Positions 37,499 to 50,803 of a DNA stretch of 64,000 nt are shown piece after piece (position 1 is the first letter of the stretch; each line of letters starts with the position of its first letter). Location of the stretch: NCBI RefSeq assembly GCF_036785885.1, contig NC_092320.1:25111557-25175556 (forward strand), written 5' to 3'. A program made the position numbers and the translations under genes. This stretch comes from Coffea arabica (taxonomy: Eukaryota > Streptophyta > Magnoliopsida > Gentianales > Rubiaceae). The notes below the pieces were generated by a model. The model had not been told where the DNA came from. It saw nothing but the letters and a program-made list of their open reading frames with translations, and did not search any database.

Positions 37499-38402
37499 GC
37501 TTTGCCTATATATGATAAAATTTGGTTTAGAATCTTATATTCAGTCATTTTAAAAACACTTAGTTTAGGTGTCTATTTATCTTATTTACGTCGTCCAAGC
37601 TGCTTCTTTTTGCAATTTCTTTATTCATTGCAGTAGCTTGCACTAATAAATAATTTTGATACAGTTAGAAACAACTTATTCTTATAAATGTTTAGTTTTT
37701 TTGGGGTGTATGTATAAAATGTGTGGTGTTTTTACATATTTGAATATTTTAACCTGTCCTCTGCTTCAATATCTTCCTCTGAGAGGATGTTTTCCTAGTG
37801 TTCACAGCCGATGAAGATGAACACCCTATATCAATAATTGCAAGTCATTACTGCTTATGAACATAGTATATCATGCTATAGGTGACTAATTTGTATTAGA
37901 GTGTTACCTTCGGCTATAGTTACACTTGGCAAATCTTTCATAACTTCTGTCAATAGATTAATACAACTACTGCATGCCACTGATTGATTTACAATTGACC
38001 ATTTTGAATCTGAGTATCATAGGATATGTGAAATCTAAAGTAACATTACACTAAGAATTTAGAATGCCTAATTGCGGATGAACCTGAGTGTTGTTGTGTG
38101 TTACTATGCTGGCGCGATTTCTAACAACAAACATCTGAGACTTGGCCTATATATTTATGTATAAAATATCAGACCTATATTTTAATATTCTATTTGCTTT
38201 TCATTTTAGTATTGGAACACAGATAAATTTAGCTCGTCAAACCTTGGTTGTTGATTGAAGACTCTGTTTCTTGGGGCAAATGATTGCAGCTTGTTTCACA
38301 TGAGTAGTACACATCTAAAAAATTAGGTTTAAACATTTGTTAGCCTAGTGAAACCCTATCTTATGTGTCATGACTTCCTACAGAAAGACATTATACCTGT
38401 AC
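37499..38402. other. Intergenic sequence, nothing identified
   Basis: AT-rich DNA between two LTRs. It has no open frame of note and no recognisable repeat ends. It ends in TGTAC (38398-38402), the left target duplication of the next LTR. Confidence 0.5.
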
Positions 38403-40517
38403 TGTGATACCCCGACTTTTAGGATATTACAGTTTCTATATTTTATTTTTTTTTGTTTTAAGACATTGTTTTGTTTTAAAGATTAGAAACCCTAAATTCT
38501 AATCAAAAGAAAATCAAAAGGGAAAACAAAAACCCTAGTTTACTTGTGACTACCCGATTTTCCTAAATCCCTTATATTTTAATCGAAACCATAATTGTAA
38601 CCAATAGAATTGTAAAATCCCTCATATTTTTTTTTTAAATTCCTTTTATTTAGCATTTATTCCTTTCTAACAGCTTTACTACTCATTCACACCCTCAGTA
38701 ATTGTAAGCAACCATAGAATCAAGGGTTTTCCCTGTAGGTTCTTAGTTCGGGTAAATCAGGGCTTTTTGCGTATTTTGACCGTGTGATCACTTGGTGAGA
38801 TGTGTGCACTAAATTCGGTGATTAAAGGTGAATTTAGATGATATTAAGTATGTGAATAGAGGTGATAATAATAAGTTAATGAATTATAAGTTAAAACCCT
38901 AGTATACGCGATTTAAGAAAAAACGGGTTGAACCGACGGGTACCATTTGTTACCGAGTGAGTGCACCACTTGAACATTACTTTATTACCTTAATCTCCTT
39001 TCTATTAAGTGATTAATATAAGCCCCAAAATATCCCTTATGGCAGCCGAAATTATTTACTCAAAAAGGAGAGAAAAGAAAAAAAAATTAGATGCAAATTG
39101 GTTGTGACAAGTGGCGGTCATCCATGGTTTGATTGACCAACTAATTTCGACCATCTTTATCACTAAAAACTACTCAAAATGCTCTTCATTTTGCACCATA
39201 CCAGCCGAGAGAGAGAGAGAGAAATCCAAGAGAAAGGAACTTCAATTTCATCTTGAATCAAGCTTTGTTTGAGTGAAAACAAGAAAAACTAAACCGATTA
39301 ATCACTAGTTTGGGAGCTTGGGAAGGTTAAGGAACCAAAAATTTCAAGGGAAAGTGGAGGATAACTCTAGCAAGCTTTGTTTTGAGGTAATATGGCTACC
39401 CACACTTTTCTTTGTCCTTTAATCATGTTGGAGTTGCTTAGTAGCTTGTATTTGTGGTTATAATAATGCTTATATCAAGTGATTTTGGATGATTGGAATG
39501 ATGCAATTGAGTTAGGGTTTGAATGATACCCTCCTCATACTTGTTGTATGGATGGTGTATGATGTATATATGTTGGCATAAGAGGTGGTAGTGATGGTTT
39601 CAAGCTAAAAATGAGATTTATATCTTGATTGTAGCAAATTTCCAGAATTGAAGTTAGTATGTACCCTGTTCTGCCCGGTTTCTGTTCACCATGTTAGAGG
39701 CCGAATTAGGCTTAGCATAAAACATAAAAGTTGTAGAGAATGATGTTTTATAGTTTCCTACCAAATTTCAGCCCAATATGAGTACTGTATCTCTTGAAAA
39801 GACAAAAATACCCCTGAGACTGCCGTAGGTAGAGTCCATCAGACAGTTTTGACATTTCCTCAGGTTGGCTGCGTTTTTCACCTTGATCCATACCAAACCA
39901 GTCTTTGCCCAAAACATTAACCTTTTAGCCCTATGTTTCAGCTTTCCAACGCAACTAAAAACACCTCAATCTGATTTCGGTAGCCTGAGTTATTATCGTT
40001 TACGTATAATGCGGTTAACTAGCCCGAATGTGAGATTTTGGTTCTGTAATCCAGACTTTTGACCTAGATACACTGTGACCTGGACAGAGTAGTCTTCATC
40101 AAAGTTGTAGCACTTTGTATTAGCTTCGAAACGGTATAAAGTTCACCCTACTCTGATAAGCGTAGCTTTAGTTGTGTCCAATACGCTAAGTGACGTCAAA
40201 TCTGCCTTTGATTTTAGGCCTTCAACTTCATTTCCGGTCAATTTTTCTAGCTTGGTTTGGTAATCATATGACATTGAGCCTATTGAACGGCTATTTATGT
40301 TGTGTGTAATGTTGGGACTGATTGAGGAAAAGAATGAAGTCATAAATGGCTGAAAAATAGGTAAATACAAAGGGCGTGCTGCCCAAATTTATGCCCGAGA
40401 ACTAGAAAGAGATACTTACGACTTGAGTAAGGTTTGAGAGCGAATACCACGTGAACCATCTAGGATATTTGCGTCTCATTTATCGAGATCTATAAGTTAG
40501 AATTCGGCCGAACCTTG

Positions 40518-40522
40518 TACCC
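40518..40522 (+). other. Left target duplication of the Ogre element (TACCC)
   Basis: TACCC here and at 61294-61298 immediately flanks the TG...CA ends of the element. This defines the insertion site inside the older LTR. Confidence 0.95.
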
Positions 40523-43500
40523 TGTCGCGCCCCACTTTTTGAGGTGTGAAAGTAGTGTGTGGGATATGTATGTGAACGTGTGTGAAAGTGAAAATAAAAA
40601 GGCCGTGGGATTGTGAAATGCGACGGTTTGGCCAAACAAAGGGTTTTAGGTAGAAAAGGAGTTGCCATTGGTATAGAGTTAGGGTGTATCAAGTCACCCA
40701 AAAAGTGATTTTTTGGAAAAGAAAAGTAAACAAACCCTTTTTAAAGAATTTTTAGGTCTACGTAACCAAAGAAAGGGATCGGGGATCACATTTGATAAGG
40801 GAGAAGGCAAAGGCAAAGCCTAAGGTACTCCCTTACCCTAGCCAAAGCTAGTTGCGTGACTTAGCCCTTCTTTTCCTAATTCTTTTACCCAAAGTATGTG
40901 TTGCATGTTGGATATGACTAATGGATGCGAAAAAAGAAAAATGCAATCCTAAATCTAAAATGTCTCTTATGAGGCTTTTTGGTCCCAATCACATGAGTTG
41001 TGACGGCCAGTAAGGAAAACTCTCATAGAGGTCACAGGTAATGCAAATGAAGACCCAAATATGAGTGCAAGTGTGAAAATGTAAGAAGAATGTAAAATAA
41101 AATAAAAATACAAATACAAATGTAAGTGCAAGTGTGCAAGTGTAAGAAAAGTACAAGTGTGCCAATTGAGAAAATGAAGGTGTTTGTGTGCAAGTGGATG
41201 AAAATATGGTATAATAGTAGTAAGTGCATATAAGTGCAATTTGGGTGCAATTTGTGAGGTAGAAAATAAATAAAAGAAAAAGAATGTGCAAATATGGCAT
41301 GTGGATTGCGAAAAATATAAGTAGTGAGAAAATGTGGATAAAAAAGTGAGGAGGTGATATGATAGAAATGAAAGTGTATGAACCTAGAGGAATGCATCAA
41401 GTCGGGTACGGGAATGACTCCTAACTTCACGACTTTAATTTTCCCTTTGATTAGAAGGAAGGACTAGCGTGCTAAGGCTATTTTGTAGCCACACTCGCTC
41501 GTTTCCCTTACCGAAAGGGGACTCTCAAACAAATGTACCCTATAACTAGCATGAGGATGCAAAAACCTAAGATGAAGGGGAAAGGATGGGAGGGGCATGC
41601 CAAATGCTAGAAAACTAAGAAAAATGCATGAAATGTAGTGAGACATGCAAGTATGTACTAGCGAGGGAGATCCCTAAGGGTCTAGCATTGGACTAGCCCA
41701 TATCTATGAATTCCTACTAGCGTTGGACTAGTGTAAAACGGGACAATGAGCCACAACTAACGTTGGACTAGTGTGGTGACGTGCATTCATCCATCATATT
41801 CATCTACGACTATAGAAAGCAAGTAGACATGCCAATCACCTATAAACACGTAGCACATAACACTTAGCATGCTCGACTAAATGCAAGAGCCTAATAAAGC
41901 AAATTAACACGTAGCAACAAAAGCAAACGATCAAGCTAATGAACCTATTACATTTGCTAACTAAAACAAATGAGGAAGAGGAAAAATGAATAAAAATGCT
42001 CTCCAAACCCTATCTATTACAAACCAAGAGGTGTACACATACCCCATAAAAGAATAATTTAATAAAAGCAAAAATAAATGAAATAAATGAAAGGAATTAA
42101 GGAAAGGCAAGGAAAGCAAAGTAGACATGCAATTCTCACTTAGCACGTTGGATCACATAGAGGAGAGACAAAAAAGGATAAAAGAAATGATACCTCCTTG
42201 TTTGTGATGCTAGTAAAGTGATCAAAACTTAACTTGGGCTAAAGTCACCAAAGAAAGAGATAACTTGGGCTAAAACCATCAAAGCAAGGGATTAATGCAC
42301 CAATTTAACGGTAAAATATAAATAAGACAATTTAAATCCACCAAATCATCGAATCCTTCCTCAATTGCAATTTAAAGATAATCAAATAACGCATAATTAG
42401 AAAGAAGGAAAAATACCAATCAATCCCAAAAGTAATCATTGACCAAATCTTTTCAAGTCCAATTAAACTATTTGGGAACTTCAAGGGTCTAATCGCAAAC
42501 ATTAATCAACCATTTGAGTTCAATCGAAACATTTAAGAACTTCGAAGGTCCCAAAAATAGTAAAAGGCCAAATAACGGTTCAAATTGCAACCAACGTAAG
42601 ACTTAATTGCAAGAAATTGGAATGTAATTGGGCCTTTGTAGCATTACTAGAGACTAGAGGGAGCAAAGTATAATAATAATTTTTTTTTTTGTTTTCATGC
42701 ATGCATACGTAGAAGCTTAAGCTTCTGCAACTGAAAAATGAAGGCTGCTGCCTTTTGTTTCCAAACTTGCGGCAATTTCCAGCAGCGACTCCATCCGTTT
42801 CATCATACAAACAAGTTTATCAAACCAGAAATTATTGACTAAAACAAAACGTGAAATTTTGTTTGCAGGATTAAGGTGGCAAATCTGGTTTGACCGACAA
42901 GAAAAGAAAGAAAGAAAACTGCAGCAAGAATTTTCTTTCGGCAACCACAAACCAAGCAAACTGCTGGCCTCTACTGCTAAGCTCCCAAACATTCTCACGA
43001 CATCTCAGCCGAACGACGGACAAATCAAACATTTCAAACAACACGAAAAACTTCAGCAGCCGAAAGTGCAGGCCTGCTGCCTTTTACTTCCAAACTCAAA
43101 TTTCAGACTCCAATACACGAAGTTTGGTCCCAACATTTCTCAATCCAACATCCAAACTTTAAAAGAGGTAACATAACACATAACTTTGACATCTAAACAA
43201 GTAAAGAACATAGCATGGAAATAAGCAAATCTTGGAGAAAACTTTCAAATGTGTTCATGATATCCTGGCTAAATGACGAGCAAAAATCAGATTATTAAAC
43301 CCGACATCAATCTAACAACCCACAGAAAAGAAAAGCTGCTGCAACAAGCCAAGGCATTCAAACTTGTTGCAGCAAAACCTCCAAACGGATTCCCAAAGAC
43401 CCTAACAGACCCCAGCTACGCAAATAGGGACCAAAGATACAACCTTCGGCTCGCCAGATTGGAGAAAATCATACCCAAAGTTTTAATGAATCGATCTAAG

Positions 43501-44745
43501 CAAGATTTCATTTTTCTGCAGAAAAAACTTCGGACTGTGCATTTCTAGATTGAAACATAACCATACTCATTTGACAACCAAGAACATGTAACCTGCTAAA
43601 CCAGATTCCACAATATTTAAGTAAGCAAGAAGCCCATGATACAAAAAAAAAATAACAACAAAAAGGCAACAGCTTTGGGCTGTATAATGAAAGGGAACGC
43701 ATGAAACAACATATGTCTAGCAATCAAATCCACAATGTAAGAGCCCAGAATCTCTGGTTACGCAGACCAGATTTCATATGAAATGAAAATAGACAAGAGA
43801 AAGGGTTGAAGGCTACCTGTTCACCACCTTTGGATTTGAAGCTTCAGCTTGGGTGCGATGAAGAGATCAACTGCAGATTTTGATGAAGTAGCTACCTGGG
43901 TTTCTCTCGGTCTCCCTCCTGGTTGCGGCTTCCTCTTCTGGCCGCTCTCTCCCAAACTCTCAAAACTCTCCCTTTCACTCTCTCAGCCGTCAAAACCCCT
44001 CAGCTTTTTGTTTCTTTCTATCGCCGTCAACTTTGTCTCTCTCTCTCTCTCTTAAAACCCCAGACTTCCTCTCTGTTTCTCTCTCGCCGTCACTTTTCTT
44101 TTCTCCTGTTTTGTTTCTTTCTTTTGCCGTCCAAAAACCTCCCCCTTCTTGCCGTCCCTCTTTCCTTTTATATGGTCCTAGAAAATTAAACCCTCTCAGC
44201 TATGGCTTGGATGAAGTCGGCTGCATTTTGGGGAACCATCTGATGGTTCTTGATGCTCAACCATTGAGATTTCTGGATTAAGCCAGGTGGTCTGTACTAT
44301 GACCATCGAACGGAGCTAAAACCTAAATAGCCGAGAATGCAGCTGCAAATCCTTTCTGCTGCAGCCGAAACCAAAACGTGGATTTTTCCCTTTTTTTCTT
44401 TTTTTTTCTCTCTTTTTTTTTTAATAATAACAATTCAAGTACAATTAAATAAAATAAGCACAACTAAGCATGAAAGATAAGATGAAATGCTAATTTTCTT
44501 TTTTTCTTTTTGTTTTTTTTCTTTCTTTCTTCCTTTTTTTTCTTTTTTTTTCAATTAAATATTTAAGGCCAACTAAATGAGCAACAAATAACATAAGAGA
44601 AACGAAAATAAAAATAACAATAATAATAATTAATAATCTAAAATGCTATAAAATGCTAGAAAATGCCCAAAAAACATGAAATTGACCAATAAAAATAGAT
44701 AATGCAATAAATAAAAAAAAATTATTCAAAAATTTGGTGTCTACA
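40523..44745 (-). repeat. 3' LTR of the Ogre element
   Basis: Minus strand TGTAGACACCAAAT to GGGGCGCGACA, 4223 bp. It contains CT/GA-rich stretches, a short repeat of GCGTTGGACTAG near 41680-41780, and GTGCAAGTGT-like low-complexity sequence near 41050-41260. The open frames in it arise from this composition and are not taken as genes. Confidence 0.95.
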
Positions 44746-44760
44746 GTTTGCCCCTCTTTG
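44746..44760 (-). other. Polypurine tract of the Ogre element
   Basis: The minus strand reads CAAAGAGGGGCAAAC, adjacent to the 3' LTR start TGTAGACACC. This is the usual plus-strand primer position and composition. Confidence 0.85.
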
Positions 44761-44839
44761 TCTGAGTTTTGGAAAAACTTGAGACAAAGAAGTAGACACC
44801 AAATACTTACCTGCGTTATTCGGCTGCAAACTACTCGAG

Positions 44840-45443
44840 CAACTGAGGATTGACCTTTTTAGCAAAATTCTAAAATGGGATTGACCCAGACAAGCAACTT
44901 AAAACGGAACTGACCCTAACGAGAAATTTAAACGGGACTGACCCGAACAGAAATTTAATACGGGACTGATCCGAACAGGAATTTAAACGCGACTGACCCG
45001 AACAAGAATTTAAACGGGACTGACCCGAACATGAAATTTAAAACGGGACTGACCCGAACAGGAATTTAAAACGGGACTGACCCGAACAGGAATTTAAACG
45101 GGACTGACCCGAACATGAAATTTAAAACGGGACTGACCCGAACAGGAATTTAAAACGGGACTGACCCGAACAAAAATTTAAACGGGACTGACCCGAATAA
45201 GAATTTAAACGGGACTGACCCGAACATGAAATTTAAAATGGGACTAACCCGAACAGAAATTTAAAACGGGACTGACCCGAACATGAAATTTAAAACGGGA
45301 CTGACCCGAACATGAATTTAAACGGGTCTGACCCGAACATGAAATTTAAAACGGGACTGACCCGAACAAGAATTTAAAACGGGACTGATCCGAACAGGAA
45401 TTTAAAACGGGACTGACCCGAACATGAATTTAAAACGGGACTT
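44840..45443 (-). repeat. Tandem array of ~20 units of ~28 bp in the Ogre 3' UTR
   Basis: The unit is ACGGGACTGACCCGAACAGG plus AATTTAAA, 27-31 bp. I count about 20 copies of GACTGACCCGAAC or close variants. The first two or three units (44845-44910) are the most degenerate. Length differences come from AATTT/GAAATTT and AAAC/AAAAC variants, which appear in a loose higher-order alternation (CAGG, CATG, CAAG types). It lies between integrase and the polypurine tract. Confidence 0.95.
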
Positions 45444-47032
45444 CACTGGGGAGGTTTAAACAATGAATTGAGTTTTTACCTGGGAGTAGTTCAAACTTTT
45501 GTACGAAGAGGGAGATTTGATCTCTGTAGCTGAAGCGATAGCTGATGTTGTATCTTATGATCGAGCTTTGCCAATAACATCATTACTTCGTCTTTGTTTA
45601 CTGGGGAGCTTTTTCTGACATCGATTTAGGTGCGAAAAGGAGAGTGGTTGTTTTCATTTGTAAACGCAACGTTCCTGCAAGAAAAGAAGAAATAATGGAC
45701 TTGCCACCATCATTTGATCCAGTTTGCCTTGAGAATCGTGTAAACATGAGTCTTGTGATGCTTTTTGCCTCTGTTCTGCGACGTCTAGTTTAGTCGAACT
45801 TGTAATTTTGGAACCTTCCAATTCTTGAGACCGATAAAGTACGTATTTACCCCGTCACCAAATCTATGTAGCAGCTTTGCTGCATTTCACTCCTTGCACA
45901 AACCTTAGGGTTTATCATCCATTCGAATACAATGGTGAAAGAATGATGCATGAAAAATTTGTCATATAAAAATCAATGATATATGCAAGATGATTTCCTA
46001 TGTCAGTCAAAGATGAGCATGCAAAAGAATGCAGACAACCACAAGCAGTCGAACGCAAATAATCGAGAGAAACCAAGAGGTTTATAAAGATACATTTTGC
46101 AAAAGAATATTTGTAAAGAAAAATACAAATTTGGCCAACGAATATCATACTCAAAACTTTGGATATATTTGTTTCGGAATTCGATTCTGGCAGAAGTATC
46201 ACAAACATGAGGAAAAGTCTAAATGAACCAGGTCACCAGCTATTCCTTCTCGTGCTTGCCTGTTGAGAAAACCTGCCTTGGCGCCCCTTCGGATTTTCAC
46301 CAAGGTTGCCCTCACCCCTTTTTTGTTTTTGTTTTGTCTTTTCTTTTTTCTTTTCTTTCGTTTTTTCCCTTTTTTTTTTCGAGGCGCCCTTTCGGGTTTT
46401 CACCTATAGAGTAGCAGAACTAACTCATTCCCGATCAACTGAGAAATATGGTTAAGAGATTGTTGGCATCAGTAAAATGCACTTCCCTTATAAATTTTAG
46501 GTTAAGGCATTGTGGACATCACTTGCCAATTAATTAGCAAACTTTCAAGTAAAAATGCAGCAAGTGACGAAAGCCAGGACTTTGGGCTTTTGTAATGAGG
46601 TCCGGTGGGGTGCTTTGAAAAAGGTTGAGGCTTGAAAACAAATTTTGATAAAATGTGTGAAATTACCTGAGATTGCATCATTTTGAAATTATCTCCAATT
46701 TTTAAACGAAACCAAGGAATTTTGCCCCAGTTTGATTGGATTTTCTCTCTTTGCATCTTGTATTGCATTTTTCTTACTTTTGCATTTTTTCAAAAGACTA
46801 AATTTGCCTCAGTGTGGGGTTCTTTCTTTCTTTCTCTCTCTCTCTTTTTTTTTTTCAAAATAAATTTATCCCAGTGTGGGGTTTGCAATTCTCAGGGGTT
46901 ATCAAGCGAAAATTTTGTCAATTCTGATGGCTCAAAGAGGATAAGTAGGGATAAAATGTTTTAAGTGTAAAAGAAGATGGCCTGACTTGCATTTCACCGT
47001 TTGCGTGAATTTCTAAAAGAAATTTTGCATAA
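45444..47032 (-). other. Remainder of the Ogre 3' UTR
   Basis: No supported coding frame. It has T-rich and C/T-rich stretches (46320-46380, 46820-46860). A GCGCC/TCGG phrase occurs twice, near 46280 and 46385. Confidence 0.6.
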
Positions 47033-48010
47033 TCAAATGAAGAACTTCTTACACATGTCCGAGTTGATGGGTTGAGGGAATGCCCGCCCATCCATTTCTG
47101 CCAAAATAAGTGCTCCGCCGGGTAATACCTTTTGGATAATGAACGACCCTTGCCAATTTGGAGCAAATTTGCCTTTAGTTTCATCTTGCATTGGCAAAAT
47201 CCGCTTTAGTACTTTATCACCTTCTTCGAATGCACGCCGATGGACTTTTTTGTTTTAAGCCCGGGCCACACGTTTCTGATAGCACTGACCATGACAGATA
47301 GCATTGAGCCGCTTTTCATCGATCAAAGTCAGTTGCTCATGGCGCTGCTTTATCCAATCAGCCTCCTCCAATTTTACTTCCATGAGGATTCGTAGCGAAG
47401 GAATTTCAACTTCAGCTGGTAATACAGCTTCCATTCCATACATGAGTGAATATGGCGTTGCCCCAGTCGATGTCCGGATAGAAGTCCGGTACGCCATTAA
47501 TGCATAAGGCAACTTTTCATGCCAATCGCGATGCCTTTCAGTCATTTTGCGGATAATCTTTTTCAAATTCTTGTTTGCGGCTTCTACAGCTCCATTCATC
47601 TGAGGCCTATAAATGGCAGAGTTGCGGTGTCTGATCTTGAACTGCTCGCATAGTCCATCTACCAGGTCATTGTTGAGATTCTTAGCATTGTCTGTAATAA
47701 GCGTTTCGGGTGCTCCAAAGCGACAGATGATGTGATCTCTCAAGAAATTGGCAACTACCTTCTTCGTTACATGTTTGAATGACTCCGCTTCAACCCATTT
47801 AGTAAAGTACTCAATTGCCACCAATATAAATCGATGTCCATTTGAAGCGGGGGGATCAATTGTACCAATCACGTCCATATTCCACATTGAACAAGGCCAT
47901 GGGGCGATCATACTATGCAATTCAGTGGGTGGAGCGCGTATAACATCACCGTGCATTTGATATTTTATACATCTCAGGACAAAATCTATACAATCACGCT
48001 CCATAGTAAG
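47033..48010 (-). pseudogene. int: Ogre integrase
   Basis: The zinc-binding HHCC module begins in the preceding segment (VHSGVCGPHMNGH) and is completed by CIDFVLRC here. The catalytic triad is visible: D in NMDVIG, D in ITDNAKN, E in NGAVEAANK. The C-terminal part includes AYRTSIRTSTGATPYSLMYG. A TAA at 47255-47257 interrupts the tail; the same frame then continues through a basic region (EEGDKVLKR) to a TGA at 47033-47035. A TGA at 48011-48013 separates it from RNase H in the same frame. No chromodomain, as expected for the Tat branch. Confidence 0.9.
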
Positions 48011-49315
48011 TCAGAAGTATCCGGTTCTCATGATTTTCTTTGCTAGCAAATGGCCATTCATGTGAGGTCCGCAAACGCCACTATGCACTTCTTTCATCAT
48101 GTATTGAGTTTCGCCTTTGTCAATGCACCTTAACAAATTCAAATCTGAGATTCTTTTGTACAAAATTTCTCCACTTAAGAAAAATTTTGAAGCCATTCTA
48201 CGCAGAAAACTCTTATCATTTGTACTAGCATGCAGAGGGTAAGACCCAGTTTTGAGAAACTCTTTAATATCATTATACCAAGAAATATTGTCAGAGGACT
48301 TGTCTACAACCCAACAGTGGGCAGGCTTGTCTTGAAGTTGAATCTGTATTGGTTCGATCCTCAATTTATCTGAATACTGGATCATAGAAGCTAAGGTGGC
48401 CAAAACATCAGCAAATGCGTTTCGGGCTCGCGGGAGATGTTTGAACTCCAAATTTTGAAATTGCTTGACTAGAGTGAGCAGACTACAATGGCAGGGTAGA
48501 ATTTTTGAATCTTTGGTTATCCACTGCTTCAAGGTTTGATGCACGAGCAAATCTGAATCATTGAAAGCTATCAACTCTTTGATTTCCATCTCCAAAGCCA
48601 TCTTAAGACCAAAGATGCAAGCTTCATACTCGGCCATGTTGTTCGTGCAAGCAAATTGCAATTTGGCAGCGGCAGGGTAGTGCTTCCCTTCGGGTGAAAC
48701 CAAAACAGCTCCAATTCCAACTCCGAGAGAATTCGAATTTTCATCGAAGAAAAGCCTCCATTCAGGGCTTTGGTCACTTATATCGTCTGTGGCACCTACA
48801 AATAAGGCTCTCTCATCAGGGAAATAAGTATGGAGTGGTTGATAATCATCATCCTTTGGATTTTCTGCCAAATGATCAGCTATAACTTGCCCCTTGATAG
48901 TCTTTTGTGAAGTGAAAACAATATCGAACTCTGAAAGAATTATCTGCCATTTAGCCGGACGTCCAGTTAGCATCGGCTTCTCCAAAAGATACTTCAAAGG
49001 ATCAGATCGGAAAATAAGATAAGTGGTATGGCTCAACAGGTAGTGTCTCAACTTTTGAGTTGCCCAAGCCAATGCACAGCAGCTTTTCTCAATGAATGAA
49101 TAATTAGCCTCATACTGCGTGAACTTTTTGCTTAGATAGTAAATGGCTTGCTCCTTCCTTCCGGAGTCATCATGCTGCCTGAGGACACAATCAACTGCTT
49201 CTTCAAGCACAGATAGGTACATGATTAATGGTCGATCCGGCTTGGGTGGCACCAAGACTGGCGAATGTAACAAATAATCCTTGATCTTATCAAAAGTTTG
49301 TTGGCATTCTTCACT
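48011..49315 (-). pseudogene. Ogre tandem RNase H domains (gypsy type plus archaeal type)
   Basis: The first domain is the standard Ty3 RNase H after RT (AIYYLSKKFTQYEANYS, CALAWATQKLRHYLLSH). The second, from about 48795, reads WRLFFDENSNSLGVGIGAVLVSPEG, then NNMAEYEACIFGLKMAL and NDSDLLVHQ. These give the D, E, D positions of a second, archaeal/plant-type RNase H, a known mark of Tat-lineage elements. The segment ends with the integrase zinc-finger half. In-frame TGA codons bound it at 49316-49318 and 48011-48013. Confidence 0.88.
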
Positions 49316-50513
49316 TCAATACAATGGCACATTTTTCCTCAACAATTTGAACAACGGCTCGCATGTGGCAGTTAGTTGGGCAATAAATCTCTCAATAAAA
49401 TTGATCTTTCCTAAGAAACTTTTCACGTCCTTCTGAGTTTTCGGTACTGGCATATCTCGTATTGTTTTGATTTTCGCTGGATCTATCTCTATGCCTCTTT
49501 TACTAACAATGAATCCCAACAATTTACCAACTGGTGCCCTAAAGGCGCACTTTGCAGGATTTAGTTTCAAATTGTACTTTCGCAACCTTTCGAACAGCTT
49601 CTTCAAATCAACCAAATGGTTCTCTGCCCTTTTAGACTTGATTATGATGTCATCAACGTAGACTTCCATCTCCCGGTGGATCATATCATGAAACAGGGTG
49701 GTCATGGTCCTTTGATACGTAACTCCGGCATTCTTTAAACCAAAGGGCATCACTCGATAGCAAAATGTGCCCCAAGGGGTGATAAAAGCAGTCTTCTCCC
49801 TATCCTCTTCTGCCATCAAAATCTGGTAGTATCCAGCGAAGTAATCACAAAAAGATTCAATCTCATGCCCAGCGGTATTGTCTAGGAGAATGTGAATATT
49901 TGGTAAAGGAAAATCATCTTTAGGACTGGCCTTATTGAGGTCTCTATAATCAACACAAACTCGCACCTCTCCATTCTTTTTTGGAACAGGGATTGAATTC
50001 GAAAGCCAAATAGGGTAATGGGAAACAATGATAATGTTAGTTTTAAGCTGTTTTTCAATTTGCTCTTTTATTTTGAGGCTCATATCTGGTTTGAATTTTC
50101 TGAATTTTTGCTTTACGGGTGGAAAAGTAGGATCTGTGGGCAACTTATGCACTACCACATCAGTTGAAATACCAGTCATATCATCATAGGACCATGCAAA
50201 TACATCCTGGAACACAGTCAAGAATTCAAGCATCTCCTTTTTCTGCCTCTCATTTAAATGAATACTAATTTGCACCTCCTTAACTTCATCTTTAGTGCCA
50301 ATGTTAACCTTTTCTGTTTCTTTCAGGTTCGATTTTGGTTTCTTCTCATATTGTTCAAAGTCCTTTGCAAAAAAATCGAATACCTCCTCATTATCACTCT
50401 CGCTTTGGAGCTCGGATTCCAAGGCTTCCAAATCGTGAGTGATATAGAGATTGTCATTATTGAATTCCAGAATAGTGATATCTAAAGGGTCAAATAGTTT
50501 TATTTTTGGCCAT
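49316..50513 (-). pseudogene. Ogre reverse transcriptase
   Basis: RT begins after the candidate 3' splice site (TTTTTTCTTTCAG|A at 50513/50514). Motifs in order: PVPKKNGEVRVCVDYRDLNKA, FITPWGTFCYRVMPFGLKNA, the catalytic VYVDDIIIKSK near 49660, and KLLGFIVSKRGIE. Upstream is an acidic linker. It is in one frame with RNase H and integrase, broken by a TGA at 49316-49318. Confidence 0.9.
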
Positions 50514-50803
50514 CTGAAAGAAAAAACGAATTTGGGGATAATAAGCAAACAAACGTACAACAAACAAATGAACGAGCAATATGACAGAAATATAAACAAA
50601 CGAATAAACAAAATAACATGACAAGAACCACTTGTGCATTTTCATAAAACCTTTAATTGAAAGCGAAAATAAAAAGAAAGCAAGCGGAAACAATATTTAC
50701 ATGTGCGAATTTTAGTCAAAGGCAAAGATACTTTCATTCGCTATTTACAGATGCAGAAGTATTTTCATGAATTCGTATGAATGACAAATCCCTTTAGTTT
50801 TAC
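50514..50803 (-). other. Candidate 290-bp intron between protease and RT
   Basis: The donor is TTTCG|GTAAAACT at 50803 and the acceptor TTTTTTCTTTCAG| ends at 50514. It is T-rich on the minus strand and contains stop codons. Its removal joins the protease frame (ending in phase 2) to the RT frame with no loss of register. Ogre elements are known to carry a spliced intron at this place. Confidence 0.75.

Noticed and set aside
38403..40522. A complete second retrotransposon around the Ogre element
   Set aside because: Only one LTR copy is present once the insert is removed, with no internal region or second LTR.
40989..41430. Open frames of 90-132 codons in the LTRs, conserved in both copies (also 57559-57982)
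   Set aside because: They come from GTGCAAGTGT-like low-complexity sequence. Both LTRs are recent copies of one sequence, so conservation is no evidence of selection.
43849..44281. Plus-strand Ser/Leu/Pro-rich frames in the LTRs (also 60406-60837)
   Set aside because: Translations of a CT-rich tract, antisense to the element, with no domain.
44840..45443. CRISPR-like appearance of the short repeat array
   Set aside because: Units are contiguous with no unique spacers, and it lies in a plant retrotransposon.
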